Part shown: in pieces, positions 9,862-19,698 of the stretch
How the letters are laid out: each line of letters begins with the position of its first letter
Numbering within the stretch: the first letter of the stretch is position 1
Source: a candidate division CSSED10-310 bacterium
GTDB lineage: Bacteria; CSSED10-310
Length of the DNA stretch: 64,000 nt
Direction of reading: 5' to 3'
Assembly (NCBI GenBank): GCA_016931515.1
Contig: JAFGEQ010000019.1
Span: forward strand, 224,700-288,699
Program-made: the position numbers and the translations under genes
Notes under the pieces: model-generated
What the model was told of the DNA's origin: nothing
Databases searched by the model: none
What the model saw: the letters and a program-made list of their open reading frames with translations, nothing else

Positions 9862-11580
9862 ATGGCAATTGAACGCATTCATGATGTAGTGATTTTGGGG
9901 ACAGGCTTAGCCGGCCTTCGGGCAGCTATGGAACTGTCGCTCAAGAGTAATGGTGAGATTGATATCGCGATGATCTCCAAGGTCCAGATAATGAGAGCGC
10001 ATTCGGGCTGTGCGGAAGGTGGTACCGGCGCTGTTCTCAGGGAATCGGAAGGAGACAGCCTTGAGCTCCATGCATGGGACACCGTCAAGGGCTCTGATTT
10101 CCTGGCTGATCAGGACGTGGTGGAGCGGTTTGTAGAACTGTCTCCAAAGGAAATTCTGCTTTTGGAGCATTACGGTTTGCCCTGGTCCCGGCGGGAGGAT
10201 GGAAGGATCTATCAGAGACCATTCGGAGGTCACAGTTTTCCGAGAGCGACGATGGCCGCTGACAAAACCGGGTTCATGGAAATGCAGACCTTATATGATA
10301 CGCTCACCCAGTTTTCGAACTGGACGAACTATCATGAGTGTTTTGCGACAGATATCATCATTGAAGACGGTCTTTTCCGCGGTATTACCGTGATCGAAGC
10401 CAAAACCGGTCAATGCCTCCTCATCCGGGGAAAAGCCCTGTTGATCGCTTCGGGCGGCACGGGTTGCCTGTATGGGTTCACAACCTACTCACAAACCGTG
10501 ACCGGCGATGGACAGGCTCTGGCATTGCGCGCCGGTATGACATTGGAAGATGTGGAATTTCTTCAATTTCATCCTACCGGTCTTGTGCCGTCCGGCATCC
10601 TGATGACGGAGGGTTGTCGTGGAGAAGGCGGAACGCTTGCCAACAAAGACGGCGAGCGCTTTATGGCGAACTACGCGAAAGAGAAAATGGAACTGGCTCC
10701 GCGTGATATCATCTCCCGGGCGGAAACCACTGAAATACTGGAAGGCCGCGGCTTTGAGGGACCTGACGGTCTTGATTACGTTCACCTGGATCTGCGCCAT
10801 CTGGGTGCTGAGACAATCAATAAACGATTGCCGCTGATCCGGGAAGTCACTATGAAATTCCTGGGTCTCGACCCGATTCTGGAACCGATTCCGGTGAGAC
10901 CGGTCAGTCACTATGCGATGGGTGGTATAGAAACGGATATTAATGCTCATACCCGGTTCGAAAATATCTGGGCAGCCGGAGAAGTTGCCTGTGGATCGCT
11001 GCACGGTGCCAATCGACTGGGTACGAACTCCACGGCCGAATGCCTGGTCTTCGGCGCGGTCGCAGGGCATGAAATTGCGCAATATCTCAAAAAGAAAAAA
11101 ACATGCCCGGATTGTCCGGCTCAACGTGTGGACACGATTGAGAAAGAGATTTTCGACGATTTTTTGAAACGTAACGGGAAGGAAAATCCTTACGAGATCC
11201 GGCGTCAACTGCAAGTAATTATGGACCGGCATGCGGGAGTGTACAGGGATGCAGCAGAGATGCAGGCAGGTTTGAACAAAATAGCGCAGTTGCGCGAACG
11301 ATTCAAACAGATAGCCGTCAAGGACAAAGGTCGTGTATACAATTCGAATCTCTTCAACGTTCTGGAAACACGTAATATGCTGATTCTTGCACAAGTCCTT
11401 CTGATGTCTGCTCTGAAACGTGAGGAATCGCGCGGCGCTCATTCGAGGCGTGATTTTCCGAAACGGGATGACGAGCAGTGGTTAAAACACACGCTGGTTA
11501 CTTTACAGGACGGAGAAATCAAATTTGATTATAAACCGGTAACGATCACAAAATGGCAGCCGGTTGAGCGGAAATATTAG
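9862..11580 (+). CDS. sdhA: Succinate dehydrogenase/fumarate reductase, flavoprotein subunit
   Basis: 572 residues, normal for the family. It oxidises succinate to fumarate (or the reverse) on an FAD bound through GTGLAGLRAAMEL near the N-terminus. The His of RAHSGCAEGGTGA sits where the covalent FAD-His is in SdhA/FrdA. Substrate-site motifs are present: FLQFHPTGLVPSG, a Glu/Arg-rich EGCRGEGGTL, and RPVSHYAMGGI. AGGGAAA precedes the ATG at a good distance. It is the first gene of a four-gene operon; the spacing to the cytochrome b subunit is 17 bases. The sequence does not tell whether the enzyme works mainly as dehydrogenase or fumarate reductase. Confidence 0.96.
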   Translation: MAIERIHDVVILGTGLAGLRAAMELSLKSNGEIDIAMISKVQIMRAHSGCAEGGTGAVLRESEGDSLELHAWDTVKGSDFLADQDVVERFVELSPKEILLLEHYGLPWSRREDGRIYQRPFGGHSFPRATMAADKTGFMEMQTLYDTLTQFSNWTNYHECFATDIIIEDGLFRGITVIEAKTGQCLLIRGKALLIASGGTGCLYGFTTYSQTVTGDGQALALRAGMTLEDVEFLQFHPTGLVPSGILMTEGCRGEGGTLANKDGERFMANYAKEKMELAPRDIISRAETTEILEGRGFEGPDGLDYVHLDLRHLGAETINKRLPLIREVTMKFLGLDPILEPIPVRPVSHYAMGGIETDINAHTRFENIWAAGEVACGSLHGANRLGTNSTAECLVFGAVAGHEIAQYLKKKKTCPDCPAQRVDTIEKEIFDDFLKRNGKENPYEIRRQLQVIMDRHAGVYRDAAEMQAGLNKIAQLRERFKQIAVKDKGRVYNSNLFNVLETRNMLILAQVLLMSALKREESRGAHSRRDFPKRDDEQWLKHTLVTLQDGEIKFDYKPVTITKWQPVERKY

Positions 11581-11597
11581 AGGGGGAGGAAGACATT

Positions 11598-12038
11598 ATG
11601 CCTCAAAAAAAGACGGATGATCGCCGGCTGGGCATCAAAGGATGGGCACTGGGCGGCCGATGGGGTTTCGAGCGATACATGTATACCGTTCATCGAATTA
11701 CCGGGATTGGATTAGTTGTATATTTTTTGCTTCACATTCTTGTAACAAGTACACGAGCTTTCGGTGGACAGCATGTCTGGGAAAGCCTGATGGGAACATT
11801 GAGCAGCGGTGTGTTTAAAATCGGTGAGTTCCTGGTTTTTGCCGGGTTCGCCATCCACGGATTGAACGGGATTCGTCTGATACTGATCGAACTGGGTTTC
11901 GCGACCGGGAAAGCCATCGAACCCGAATATCCTTACCAGACATCAGTGGATAAACAGCGACCGATTGCCATTGTCGCTGCCGCCGCTGCCGCCGTCATTA
12001 TCCTCTTCGGTGGATACAATATTTTCCTGGCACATTAG
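11598..12038 (+). CDS. sdhC: Succinate dehydrogenase cytochrome b subunit
   Basis: 146 residues with three transmembrane helices (about 40-60, 75-100, 120-142). The SdhC signature RYMYTVHRITGIGLVVY is clear, including the HRxTG motif at the quinone/heme end, and candidate heme b ligands are the His in FLLHILV and in FAIHGLNG. It anchors the dehydrogenase to the membrane and passes electrons to quinone. GGGGGAGG (11581-11590) serves as Shine-Dalgarno before the ATG. It lies between sdhA and a second small anchor protein. Confidence 0.9.
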   Translation: MPQKKTDDRRLGIKGWALGGRWGFERYMYTVHRITGIGLVVYFLLHILVTSTRAFGGQHVWESLMGTLSSGVFKIGEFLVFAGFAIHGLNGIRLILIELGFATGKAIEPEYPYQTSVDKQRPIAIVAAAAAAVIILFGGYNIFLAH

Positions 12039-12048
12039 GGAGACCGCC

Positions 12049-12444
12049 ATGAGACAATCAACAGGTTGGACATTGCATTTGATAACGGGCCTGGCGTTAC
12101 TGATCCTGCTGGGTACTCATATGATAATCATGCATCTGGATGATGTCATCGGCGTAGGGAACATCAATCCCGACAAAAAACCGGTGGATTGGGAGAATGT
12201 CACTGCCCGTGGAAAGCAGATCACCATGATGTTTTTTTACATCATTTTTCTCGGATGTGCATTATATCATGCGTGTTTCGGTTCCCGGACCATTCTTCTG
12301 GAAACCGATTTCGGAGCGAATAATAAACAGTTGATAACGGCAATAGTAGTAATTCTTGGATTTGGTCTTTTTATTTTCGGCACAGCGGCAGCCATAAAAT
12401 TTGTGGATATATCGCAAGCCGGAATGATGGTCATGGGAGGTTAA
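12049..12444 (+). CDS. sdhD: Succinate dehydrogenase second membrane anchor subunit (SdhD-like)
   Basis: 131 residues with three hydrophobic helices. MRQSTGWTLHLITGLALLIL resembles the start of SdhD/SdhC anchors, and His residues in GTHMIIMHLDD and LYHACFG are possible heme b ligands. I chose the ATG at 12049, preceded by GGGAGA with 6 nt spacing; an in-frame start further upstream would overlap sdhC by 74 bases. Its position between sdhC and sdhB supports the second-anchor role, although sequence similarity alone is modest. Confidence 0.78.
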   Translation: MRQSTGWTLHLITGLALLILLGTHMIIMHLDDVIGVGNINPDKKPVDWENVTARGKQITMMFFYIIFLGCALYHACFGSRTILLETDFGANNKQLITAIVVILGFGLFIFGTAAAIKFVDISQAGMMVMGG

Positions 12445-12449
12445 CGGTA

Positions 12450-13244
12450 ATGGCGGACACAAGGAAAATCCCATTTACCATACTTCGATTTAATCCGGAA
12501 ACGGATACAAAACACCGGTTTGATACTTTCATCGTTGATGTATTACCGGGAATGACAGTGTTGGAAGGGTTGCATCAGATTAAAGCCCGTCACGATGCGA
12601 CTCTCGCCTGGCGCTACTCATGCCGAATGGGTGTGTGCGGATCCTGCGGAATGCTGATCAACGGCCGCGCGACTCTGGCATGCAATACCCAGATTCTGGA
12701 CGTTTCTCCCATCGCCATCGCCATTGCACCATTGCCAAATTTCCCGATCATTAAAGACCTCGTACCCGATCTGGATTCGATGTTTCAAAAGCATCGTGAA
12801 ATAAAACCGTGGATTATCCGGGAAAACTCCATCGAGCAGAATACGGCAAAAGGGGAATTCTATCAGAGCCCGGAGCAACTCGTTGAATATCTGCAATTCA
12901 GCTATTGCATCAAATGTGGATGCTGCATGGCTGCATGTCCCACAATGGCAACGGATGCACAGTATCTGGGACCGCAACCGCTTGCTCAGGCCTATCGATA
13001 CGAAGCGGATTCAAGGGACCAGGGTTTCAATGCACGAAAACCCGTTCTGGACAGGGACTCCGGTCTGTTCAGCTGTCATTACGGATCAGAATGTTCCGTC
13101 GTATGTCCCAAAGGAGTTGATCCGGCCAAGGCGATCCAGTTGATGAAGCGCAGGATGCTGCTCGATCTGTTCCATCTGTATCGAAAGAAAAACGCTGAAC
13201 TCTGCCCGGATCAGGGCAAACCATCGGCACAGGACGGTTCCTGA
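12450..13244 (+). CDS. sdhB: Succinate dehydrogenase/fumarate reductase, iron-sulfur subunit
   Basis: 264 residues. The N-terminal ferredoxin domain has the [2Fe-2S] cysteines in YSCRMGVCGSCGMLING followed by LACNTQ. The C-terminal domain has CIKCGCCMAACP and CHYGSECSVVCPKGVDP for the [4Fe-4S] and third cluster. It carries electrons from FAD to the quinone site in the membrane subunits. It starts 5 bases after the preceding gene and ends the operon. Its last 34 bases overlap the convergent amidase gene. Confidence 0.95.
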   Translation: MADTRKIPFTILRFNPETDTKHRFDTFIVDVLPGMTVLEGLHQIKARHDATLAWRYSCRMGVCGSCGMLINGRATLACNTQILDVSPIAIAIAPLPNFPIIKDLVPDLDSMFQKHREIKPWIIRENSIEQNTAKGEFYQSPEQLVEYLQFSYCIKCGCCMAACPTMATDAQYLGPQPLAQAYRYEADSRDQGFNARKPVLDRDSGLFSCHYGSECSVVCPKGVDPAKAIQLMKRRMLLDLFHLYRKKNAELCPDQGKPSAQDGS

Positions 13245-16200
13245 CCCAGCGCAACATAAAAAATCATCTGAGAATCTCCCGCTGTGACCGAACCATTGCC
13301 GTCGCAATCCGCAGCACAGGCTTCCTGGGTTGAGGGTGTCAACAGACCCAGTACGATCTGAAATGCAAGTTGCGCATCTGTTGCCGATATGGAACCTGAA
13401 AAATTAACATCGCCATGATGGATACACAATGCCGGGGGAATCAGGAAATGAAGTATTTTATTCATCACTGCCGTTCGATCTCCGGAGGATAGAATAGTCT
13501 CGAACGGACATCCCATTGTCACAACCCGGAACGAACCATCGAAAACAACGACAGCATTAAATGATGTTCCAGCGAACATCATGGCACCGACAGAACCGTT
13601 TTCAGTCGTCAATCCGTCCGGGTATTCCGATGCATAAATCTCGAACTGGTCGTAATCGAATACGATGGTACCCAATCCATCAAAAATGCCTCCGGCTACC
13701 GGAACCAGGGTGTCTGAACCCGCATCATCGACATCATATCCAGCTTTCAGGTAGTTCCCGCAAAAACTGCGATCCGAGATGGAGCCATATGCATCCAGAT
13801 CCCACGTGATCTCTGAGCCGGACACAAACAATCCGCCGCCATCATCCAGATAAGATGCCACAACTGCCTGCTCGACGGATGAGAATGTCTCATCCACCGT
13901 TGATTCCTCTCCCATGATCCAGTCAACTGCCTTGTATTCATTCAGATCGATCGCTCCCGATTCGACCACTTCATTGACACAACTGTCGAATCCGCAGGGA
14001 TAACCGGCAGCAGCGGCCGCGTGGATGACACAATATGAATAGGTGTTCATTCGATTTAAAAACATCCTTACATCCGTTCCAAGGGCACTGCTTTCATATT
14101 GGGGGATCAATGCATAGCGATCCAGACGGTCAAATGCATCGACAATCAGCAGGTCAACAGATTCGCTTGAGCCCGGTATTTTTGCGACTAAAACCGGTGT
14201 CGGAAAACTTTCACCTCCGTCATTTGTCGCCGTCACGCGGAAAAAACGAATAGCGCCTGCCGGAAACGGCCCCAAACTGGTGCTCGTCCCCGTACACGGG
14301 ATGCCATCAGAGAATCCGGCCCCAGTTTCCGAGACATAGATCCTGTATCCGGTGGCTGAATCTCCGAGGAGATCATCTCCGCTATTGGCGGGAGGTTCTG
14401 TCCAGGTGAGGTGCACCATACCACTCCCGGTGTTCCTAACACAGAGTGATCCGGGAGGTTCCGGCAGCAAGACCGGGGATCGACCATCTTTCCAGGCAAA
14501 GAATTTTTCTATGCCCTGGTATATCGCCCGGGACGCCAGCATTCTGAACTTTGGATCCTTGAGATACAATGCGTCAGCCGGTGTGTCGTGAAACGCCAGT
14601 TCGATCAGCATAGCCGGCATCTCGTTGTTGTTCGCCGTGTTGATTTCACCAAAGTTCGCGCTGAGCTTGCCTCGGTCCTGCCAACCGGCATCGTATCCCG
14701 CTCGAATATCGTTGATAATTTCATCATGGACCCAGTCCTGAAGGATATCCGAATTGGCGTAGGGGGCTGTATTGTGAATGTATGTGGATGTGCCGCTGCC
14801 CGGGTCCGGCGCATTCGTATGCCAGGATACGTACACGGAATCCTCCCAAGCCTCATTCTCCCATGCTGCATACTTCGGCATGGCCGCCACCGTACTGGTA
14901 CCACAGGTCGTGCAACCCATGTATTCGGCAAAATAGCGTCCTGATTCCTCCCAGCGCGGACGGCCGCTTACCATCGGATCAGCGATCGAACCCATTCCGC
15001 CACCGATTCGCACTGCGTCGGCAATCACATATTGCCCCGCTACTGATCCTTCACTGCTCAGTACGAGCTGCCGCCGGTCTGTCGAATCGTCAGGATCCAA
15101 CGCATACCGTCCCAACGATTTCCACGTATAACCATCCCGTTGCTGATTCTGGAGAACAATTGTGTCACCTCCATTATGGTGTATCGTATAACGGGCGTCG
15201 ACTGCACGATTCGATCCGCCGGTATACCAGACATAGATCTCATAATAGCCCGCTACCGCGGGTGTCAGTGTCCAGACGGCGAATTCGTGTCCCGATGATG
15301 TCACCGGATGTGTTCGGTAGTTCGAACCGTAAAATCCAGCAGTCGATGTACTCGTTGACCATGATCCGGAATCGCTGTAGCCGGCATCCGTATTGTCCAC
15401 GACCTGGTGGCTATTGTTCAAATCGCGTTCGCGGCACGTATAGACGCCTGCACCCGCATTACCAAGGTAATAAACAAGGTACTGATTGATCGCTTCCGCG
15501 TTTATGAAATCCTCGACAATGTCGTTGGTGTTGGGTCTTTGAGTCAGCCAGTAGGATGTGTTCGAATACCATCCGTGACTCTGACTGAGGAATACACTTT
15601 TCCCCGTCAGACTGCCGGGGTACATTCCCTGACCCGGAACACCCGGTTGCCCCGGTTGATTATGACCTGTTCCGACCGTTGTCGGAGACTGTGTATGGCG
15701 GAGGTCGATATTTTTACTGTCATTCTCAAAAGGTTTGGGAGGTACAACGGGTCCCGGATCGATCCAGGCATCGAGCGGAGCATATCCGTCCGGATCGGTG
15801 GGAGGCATCCATACCGGTTGAGAGACTGCCGTTTCCGGCAAAAACGATTCATTCTTGCCGTATTCGTTCAGAGGAACTCTTGCCAGAATCGACAGCTGTG
15901 TAATATTCATATCCGGTGTTACCATGAACGAAAGAGCTCGCAACACGGCATCGCTGAGCCCCCAGGTTAGCTGCCGCTGCAAAAACTCCGCCGGAAGAGT
16001 CAAACGTATCTCAAGATGCTGTCCGTCGACACGGATCCAGTCAGGTTGCACCACAGGGAGCCATGCTCTCACACCTAATTCCTGTTCCGATTCAACCGGT
16101 CCTGCAACCCAGGCTCGTATAATTCTCACCAACTCATCCCGCGTGTGGAGCATTTCTTCGCATGATTCCTCATTCAAACCGAGACTGTACCGGGCTCGAG

Positions 16201-16366
16201 TCACGGCAATCGGTTGATCCTCCTTTTGAAAAACCAGGATCGGGTTTTCACGTGGAAATTCCAGTCTGTTCTGCTCCGCATACGTGATTCGATCACCCGG
16301 GAACGTGGCAGACATGCAAATAATTAATAAAATGAATCCGATGATCTGATCATTGTGAGTTTTCAT
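13211..16366 (-). CDS. Secreted N-acetylmuramoyl-L-alanine amidase (Amidase_3) with inserted golvesin-like domain, Fn3-like domain and C-terminal dockerin
   Basis: 1051 residues with a signal peptide (hydrophobic IIGFILLIICMSATFPG). After an N-terminal domain, an Amidase_3 catalytic domain begins at KSVFLSQSHGWYSN. It is split after VYTCRERD by a golvesin/xanthan-lyase-like domain (VVDNTDAGYSDSGSW to IADAVRIGGG). It resumes at VYVSWHTNAPDP and ends with MPAMLIELAFHD, where the His and Glu match zinc-ligand and catalytic positions of the family. A fibronectin-III-like domain (GSGMVHLTWTEPPANSGDDL), a Rossmann-like domain with IVDAFDRLDRY, and a dockerin (GDVNFSGSISATDAQLAFQI and DCDGNGSVTAGDSQMIFYVA) follow. 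It likely cleaves peptidoglycan outside the cell. No cohesin is visible in the window. GAGGT precedes the ATG. Confidence 0.82.
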   Translation of the reverse strand: MKTHNDQIIGFILLIICMSATFPGDRITYAEQNRLEFPRENPILVFQKEDQPIAVTRARYSLGLNEESCEEMLHTRDELVRIIRAWVAGPVESEQELGVRAWLPVVQPDWIRVDGQHLEIRLTLPAEFLQRQLTWGLSDAVLRALSFMVTPDMNITQLSILARVPLNEYGKNESFLPETAVSQPVWMPPTDPDGYAPLDAWIDPGPVVPPKPFENDSKNIDLRHTQSPTTVGTGHNQPGQPGVPGQGMYPGSLTGKSVFLSQSHGWYSNTSYWLTQRPNTNDIVEDFINAEAINQYLVYYLGNAGAGVYTCRERDLNNSHQVVDNTDAGYSDSGSWSTSTSTAGFYGSNYRTHPVTSSGHEFAVWTLTPAVAGYYEIYVWYTGGSNRAVDARYTIHHNGGDTIVLQNQQRDGYTWKSLGRYALDPDDSTDRRQLVLSSEGSVAGQYVIADAVRIGGGMGSIADPMVSGRPRWEESGRYFAEYMGCTTCGTSTVAAMPKYAAWENEAWEDSVYVSWHTNAPDPGSGTSTYIHNTAPYANSDILQDWVHDEIINDIRAGYDAGWQDRGKLSANFGEINTANNNEMPAMLIELAFHDTPADALYLKDPKFRMLASRAIYQGIEKFFAWKDGRSPVLLPEPPGSLCVRNTGSGMVHLTWTEPPANSGDDLLGDSATGYRIYVSETGAGFSDGIPCTGTSTSLGPFPAGAIRFFRVTATNDGGESFPTPVLVAKIPGSSESVDLLIVDAFDRLDRYALIPQYESSALGTDVRMFLNRMNTYSYCVIHAAAAAGYPCGFDSCVNEVVESGAIDLNEYKAVDWIMGEESTVDETFSSVEQAVVASYLDDGGGLFVSGSEITWDLDAYGSISDRSFCGNYLKAGYDVDDAGSDTLVPVAGGIFDGLGTIVFDYDQFEIYASEYPDGLTTENGSVGAMMFAGTSFNAVVVFDGSFRVVTMGCPFETILSSGDRTAVMNKILHFLIPPALCIHHGDVNFSGSISATDAQLAFQIVLGLLTPSTQEACAADCDGNGSVTAGDSQMIFYVALGQEPSCADGLP

Positions 16367-16568
16367 GTTGATTACCTCTGAATCAATTATACGGATCGGT
16401 CATGGTTTGAAAAGGTCGGAGAGTCGGCTAACCCGCCACAGTCCACTATTTGCCCGGAAATCGGAAAAATGGTATGAATGTCCATGAAATCAAGCCGGAC
16501 AAAAAGCGTACGCATTATCGGCCGGACACCTGATCGTGGCAGTTTATTGGAAAACGCTGGAGGTCATG

Positions 16569-17435
16569 ATGAACAAATCAATTGACAGGTTCATGGTTCA
16601 GGAAGGTCTGCATCTGCTGATGGCTGATATACCGACGGAGGTGGAGCCGTTCTATAAATCGAAGAATGATTATGAGAAGAATCTGAATGATCTGACGGAG
16701 GAAATGAGTAATCTCCAGGAGCTTTTGTATGCTCACAATCGATACGCGCTTCTATTGATTTTTCAGGCAATGGACGCAGCGGGCAAGGATGGAGCGATAC
16801 GGCACGTCATGTCGGGGATCAATCCCCAGGGATGTCAGGTTTACAGCTTCAAGCAACCCAGTGCGGAGGAACTTGATCACGATTTTTTATGGCGCACAAC
16901 ATGCCGTTTACCCGAGCGCGGCCGGATTGGTATCTTCAATCGAAGTTATTATGAAGAGGTTCTGGTGGTACGAGTGCACCCCGAAATTCTGGATAACCAG
17001 AATCTTCCCGAAGAATTGCTTGATCGGAAAGGGATCTGGGAGAACAGATACCGGTCCATACGGGATTTTGAGGATCATATGGTGCGAAATGGTACCAGGA
17101 TCGTAAAATTTTATCTGCATATTTCAAAAGATGAACAACGGAAACGTTTCCTTGCGCGAATCGACAATCCTGAAAAACATTGGAAATTCAGCTCATCCGA
17201 TGTTAAGGAAAGAAACCATTGGGATGATTACATGCGTGCCTATCAAGAATGTCTTCAGGCAACCGCTACGGCAGCGGCTCCCTGGTATATTATTCCCGCG
17301 GACGACAAGAAAAATGCCCGGCTGATTATCTCGCATATCGTGATCAGTGTGCTAAAAAGTCTCAAGATGCAGTATCCGAGTTCGGGTGATGTACGACGTG
17401 CGGACCTGGACACAATCCGTAAAATGTTGGACTAG
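16569..17435 (+). CDS. ppk2: Polyphosphate kinase 2 (PPK2)
   Basis: 288 residues, typical for a one-domain PPK2. Walker A reads [20 protein letters not shown] and Walker [21 protein letters not shown], with the conserved [10 protein letters not shown] block and the helical lid rich in basic residues ([20 protein letters not shown]). PPK2 transfers phosphate between polyphosphate and nucleotides, most often making ADP/ATP or GTP from polyphosphate. Which nucleotide is used cannot be told here. I chose the ATG at 16569, 5 nt after GGAGG (16559-16563). An ATG at 16566 and a GTG at 16536 are in the same frame. It stands alone between the amidase and hflK. Confidence 0.93.
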   Translation: MNKSIDRFMVQEGLHLLMADIPTEVEPFYKSKNDYEKNLNDLTEEMSNLQELLYAHNRYALLLIFQAMDAAGKDGAIRHVMSGINPQGCQVYSFKQPSAEELDHDFLWRTTCRLPERGRIGIFNRSYYEEVLVVRVHPEILDNQNLPEELLDRKGIWENRYRSIRDFEDHMVRNGTRIVKFYLHISKDEQRKRFLARIDNPEKHWKFSSSDVKERNHWDDYMRAYQECLQATATAAAPWYIIPADDKKNARLIISHIVISVLKSLKMQYPSSGDVRRADLDTIRKMLD

Positions 17436-17693
17436 AATATGCCGAATTGTCCGATTGGAATCATCCGGAGCATGAGCATTGACATTCGGATATTGTGAAT
17501 ACAAATCAGATGGAGTCGTAATTTGTTTGGGAACACCTGAGATGCAGACAGTCGCTTATGATTCGCCTGACTGATTCCAACGTGTTACTCTTATTAAGAT
17601 GGATCAAGGGAATTGCCGGTCGGCAAGCGGCAATCACCCCGTTCACAGGACGGTGATCAAGCCGGTTCAGCATTCATCGGAAAGGAAGCGTAT

Positions 17694-18695
17694 ATGTTTC
17701 ATAACATCAAAAATGGTTTTCTCCGGTGGAACGCCTTCGGACGTTCGACTCCGGGTGCCGTGGCATTGGGTGCAGGGGTTTTTTTCCTGATTATCCTTGC
17801 ATTCACAACATTTTACACTGTGCAGGCTGAATACCAGGGGGTCGTGCTCCGATTCGGAAAATACATTAAAACGGTTGAACCCGGACTCCGCTTCAAGCTG
17901 CCTCTAGGCATCGACGAAGTCCAACTCGTTCCTGTCAGACGACAACTCAAACAGGAATTCGGATTCGGGACTCCGGGCGCGTCTAACCCGACCCAGTCCA
18001 CACCATCACGGGGTGAACAGGAGGCGGAGCGCGGCATGGTGACCGGGGATTTGAATGCTGCGACCGTTGAATGGATCATTCAGTATCGCATCCGGGACCC
18101 GAAACTGTTTCTCTTTCGAGTCAGAAATCCGGAAATCACCATGCGGTATATCTCCGAATCGGTCATGCGGTCGGTAGTGGGTGATCGCACGGTTGACGAA
18201 GTGATTACGGTAGGCAGGCAGGAGATTGAGTCGGTGGCGTTGGAGAAGATGCAGGCTCTCGTTGATCTCTATCAACTCGGGTTGGTTATTGACCAGGTGC
18301 AATTAAAGGATGTGAATCCGCCCAAGCCGGTGCAGCCGTCGTTTAATGAAGTCAATCAGGCGCAGCAGGAGCGTGAGCGGATGATCAATATCGCCAACGG
18401 AGAATATAATAAAGTGATTCCGAGAGCCCGGGGTCTGGCTGATCAGAAGATCCAGGAAGCGGAGGGCTACGCACTGAAGCGCGTCAATGAAGCACAGGGT
18501 GAAATAGCGCGATTCAATGCCATTCTGGCGGAATACTCCAAAGCACCCCTGGTGACCCGGCAGCGCCTCTATCTGGAAACCCTTGCGTCAGTCATACCCA
18601 CATTGGGTCAGAAAATCGTTATCGATGAGGATGCGGCGCAGATTCTGCCGCTCCTTCAACTCAATGCATCCCAAGCAGGAAAGGTAAACCCATGA
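17694..18695 (+). CDS. hflK: HflK, SPFH-domain regulator of membrane protease FtsH
   Basis: 333 residues. A short cytoplasmic N-terminus and one transmembrane helix (GAGVFFLIILAFTTFYTVQA) precede an SPFH/prohibitin domain with YQGVVLRFGKYIKTVEPGLR. A long coiled-coil region follows, with the HflK hallmark DVNPPKPVQPSFNEVNQAQQ. With HflC it forms a large periplasmic cage around FtsH. ATG at 17694 with AAGGAAG upstream; the frame stays open to 17613 without a better start. It overlaps hflC by 4 bases. Confidence 0.95.
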   Translation: MFHNIKNGFLRWNAFGRSTPGAVALGAGVFFLIILAFTTFYTVQAEYQGVVLRFGKYIKTVEPGLRFKLPLGIDEVQLVPVRRQLKQEFGFGTPGASNPTQSTPSRGEQEAERGMVTGDLNAATVEWIIQYRIRDPKLFLFRVRNPEITMRYISESVMRSVVGDRTVDEVITVGRQEIESVALEKMQALVDLYQLGLVIDQVQLKDVNPPKPVQPSFNEVNQAQQERERMINIANGEYNKVIPRARGLADQKIQEAEGYALKRVNEAQGEIARFNAILAEYSKAPLVTRQRLYLETLASVIPTLGQKIVIDEDAAQILPLLQLNASQAGKVNP

Positions 18696-19648
18696 AAAAC
18701 GCTCTATCTGTTGGAGTAATAATTACGATTGTCATCGCGTTGATGATTGTGTCCGGAGCGTTTTACCGGGTTAATGAAACCGACCAGGTGATCATTACGC
18801 AGTTCGGAAAGCCGGTTGGTGATCCGATTACAGATGCCGGTCTGCATTTCAAGATCCCGTTCATTCAGGAAGTGAATCGTATTGAGAAACGCGTTCTGGA
18901 GTGGGACGGGCGACCGAATGAGATGCCTACAAAAGATAAAACATATCTGATTGTCGATACATTCGCCCGATGGAGGATCAAGGATGCAACCCAGTATTTT
19001 CTCAGGTTGCGTGATGAACGCAGTGCTCTGTCGCGACTGGAGGATATTCTTGGAAGTGAGACACGGAACGCGATTGCAAAAAATGAGTTGATCGAAGTAA
19101 TCCGATCGACCAAAGGGCGCGAGCCCTATCAGGACCCGTCATTAACGGAAGTGTCCGGGGATATCGGCACCTTGTATCCAATCGAGAGGGGTCGGGCCGT
19201 CATCGAACAGGAAATCCTGCAGAAAGCCGCCGTTAAACTGGCGGATTTCGGGATTGAGTTACTGGATGTCCGCTTCAAGCGGATCCATTACAACGAGAGT
19301 GTCCGGGAACGAATCTACGGCCGTATGATCAGTGAACGGCAGCAGATCGCGGAACGCTTCCGGTCGGAGGGCGGTGGGGAAGCAGCCAAAATTACAGGCC
19401 GGCGGGAGCGGGATTTGCAGGAGATTGAATCGGAAGCTTACAAGCGGGTGCAGGTCATCCGGGGGCAGGCCGATGCCCAGGCTGCTGAGATATATGCGAA
19501 TGCGTATAATCAGAGTGAGATGGCGGCGAGCTATTACGCTTTTGTCAAAACTCTGGAAACATATGACATCATATTGAAGCAGGATACAACACTGATCATG
19601 ACGACCGACAGCGACCTGTTTAAGTTCCTGAAATCGATTAACCCCTGA
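18692..19648 (+). CDS. hflC: HflC, SPFH-domain partner of HflK
   Basis: 318 residues. An N-terminal transmembrane helix (VGVIITIVIALMIVSGAFY) is followed by the SPFH domain (VNETDQVIITQFGKPVGDPI) and the HflC-type segment FGIELLDVRFKRIHYNESVR. A coiled coil rich in Ala, Glu and Arg and the IYANAYNQS region complete it. It pairs with HflK to control FtsH proteolysis. The start overlaps the hflK stop by ATGA. The gene ends 50 bases before the convergent dus gene; I see no clear hairpin terminator in that gap. Confidence 0.95.
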   Translation: MKNALSVGVIITIVIALMIVSGAFYRVNETDQVIITQFGKPVGDPITDAGLHFKIPFIQEVNRIEKRVLEWDGRPNEMPTKDKTYLIVDTFARWRIKDATQYFLRLRDERSALSRLEDILGSETRNAIAKNELIEVIRSTKGREPYQDPSLTEVSGDIGTLYPIERGRAVIEQEILQKAAVKLADFGIELLDVRFKRIHYNESVRERIYGRMISERQQIAERFRSEGGGEAAKITGRRERDLQEIESEAYKRVQVIRGQADAQAAEIYANAYNQSEMAASYYAFVKTLETYDIILKQDTTLIMTTDSDLFKFLKSINP

Positions 19649-19698
19649 TTGGCGCAGGACAACAACAGATCGCTCCACATACAACAGGAAACATCGGG

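Noticed and set aside
10489-11442. 317-codon frame antisense to sdhA
   Set aside because: Lies opposite a clear enzyme gene, has no ribosome-binding site and no recognisable domain; a shadow of sdhA codon use.
13211-13420. Dockerin as evidence for a cellulosome
   Set aside because: Only one dockerin, on a peptidoglycan-type amidase, and no cohesin or cellulase in the window.
14782-15489. 235-codon frame antisense to the amidase gene
   Set aside because: Low-complexity Arg/His-rich translation, no domain; the minus strand has a full multidomain protein.
16536-16568. GTG at 16536 as the ppk2 start
   Set aside because: No ribosome-binding site, whereas ATG 16569 has GGAGG at 5 nt.
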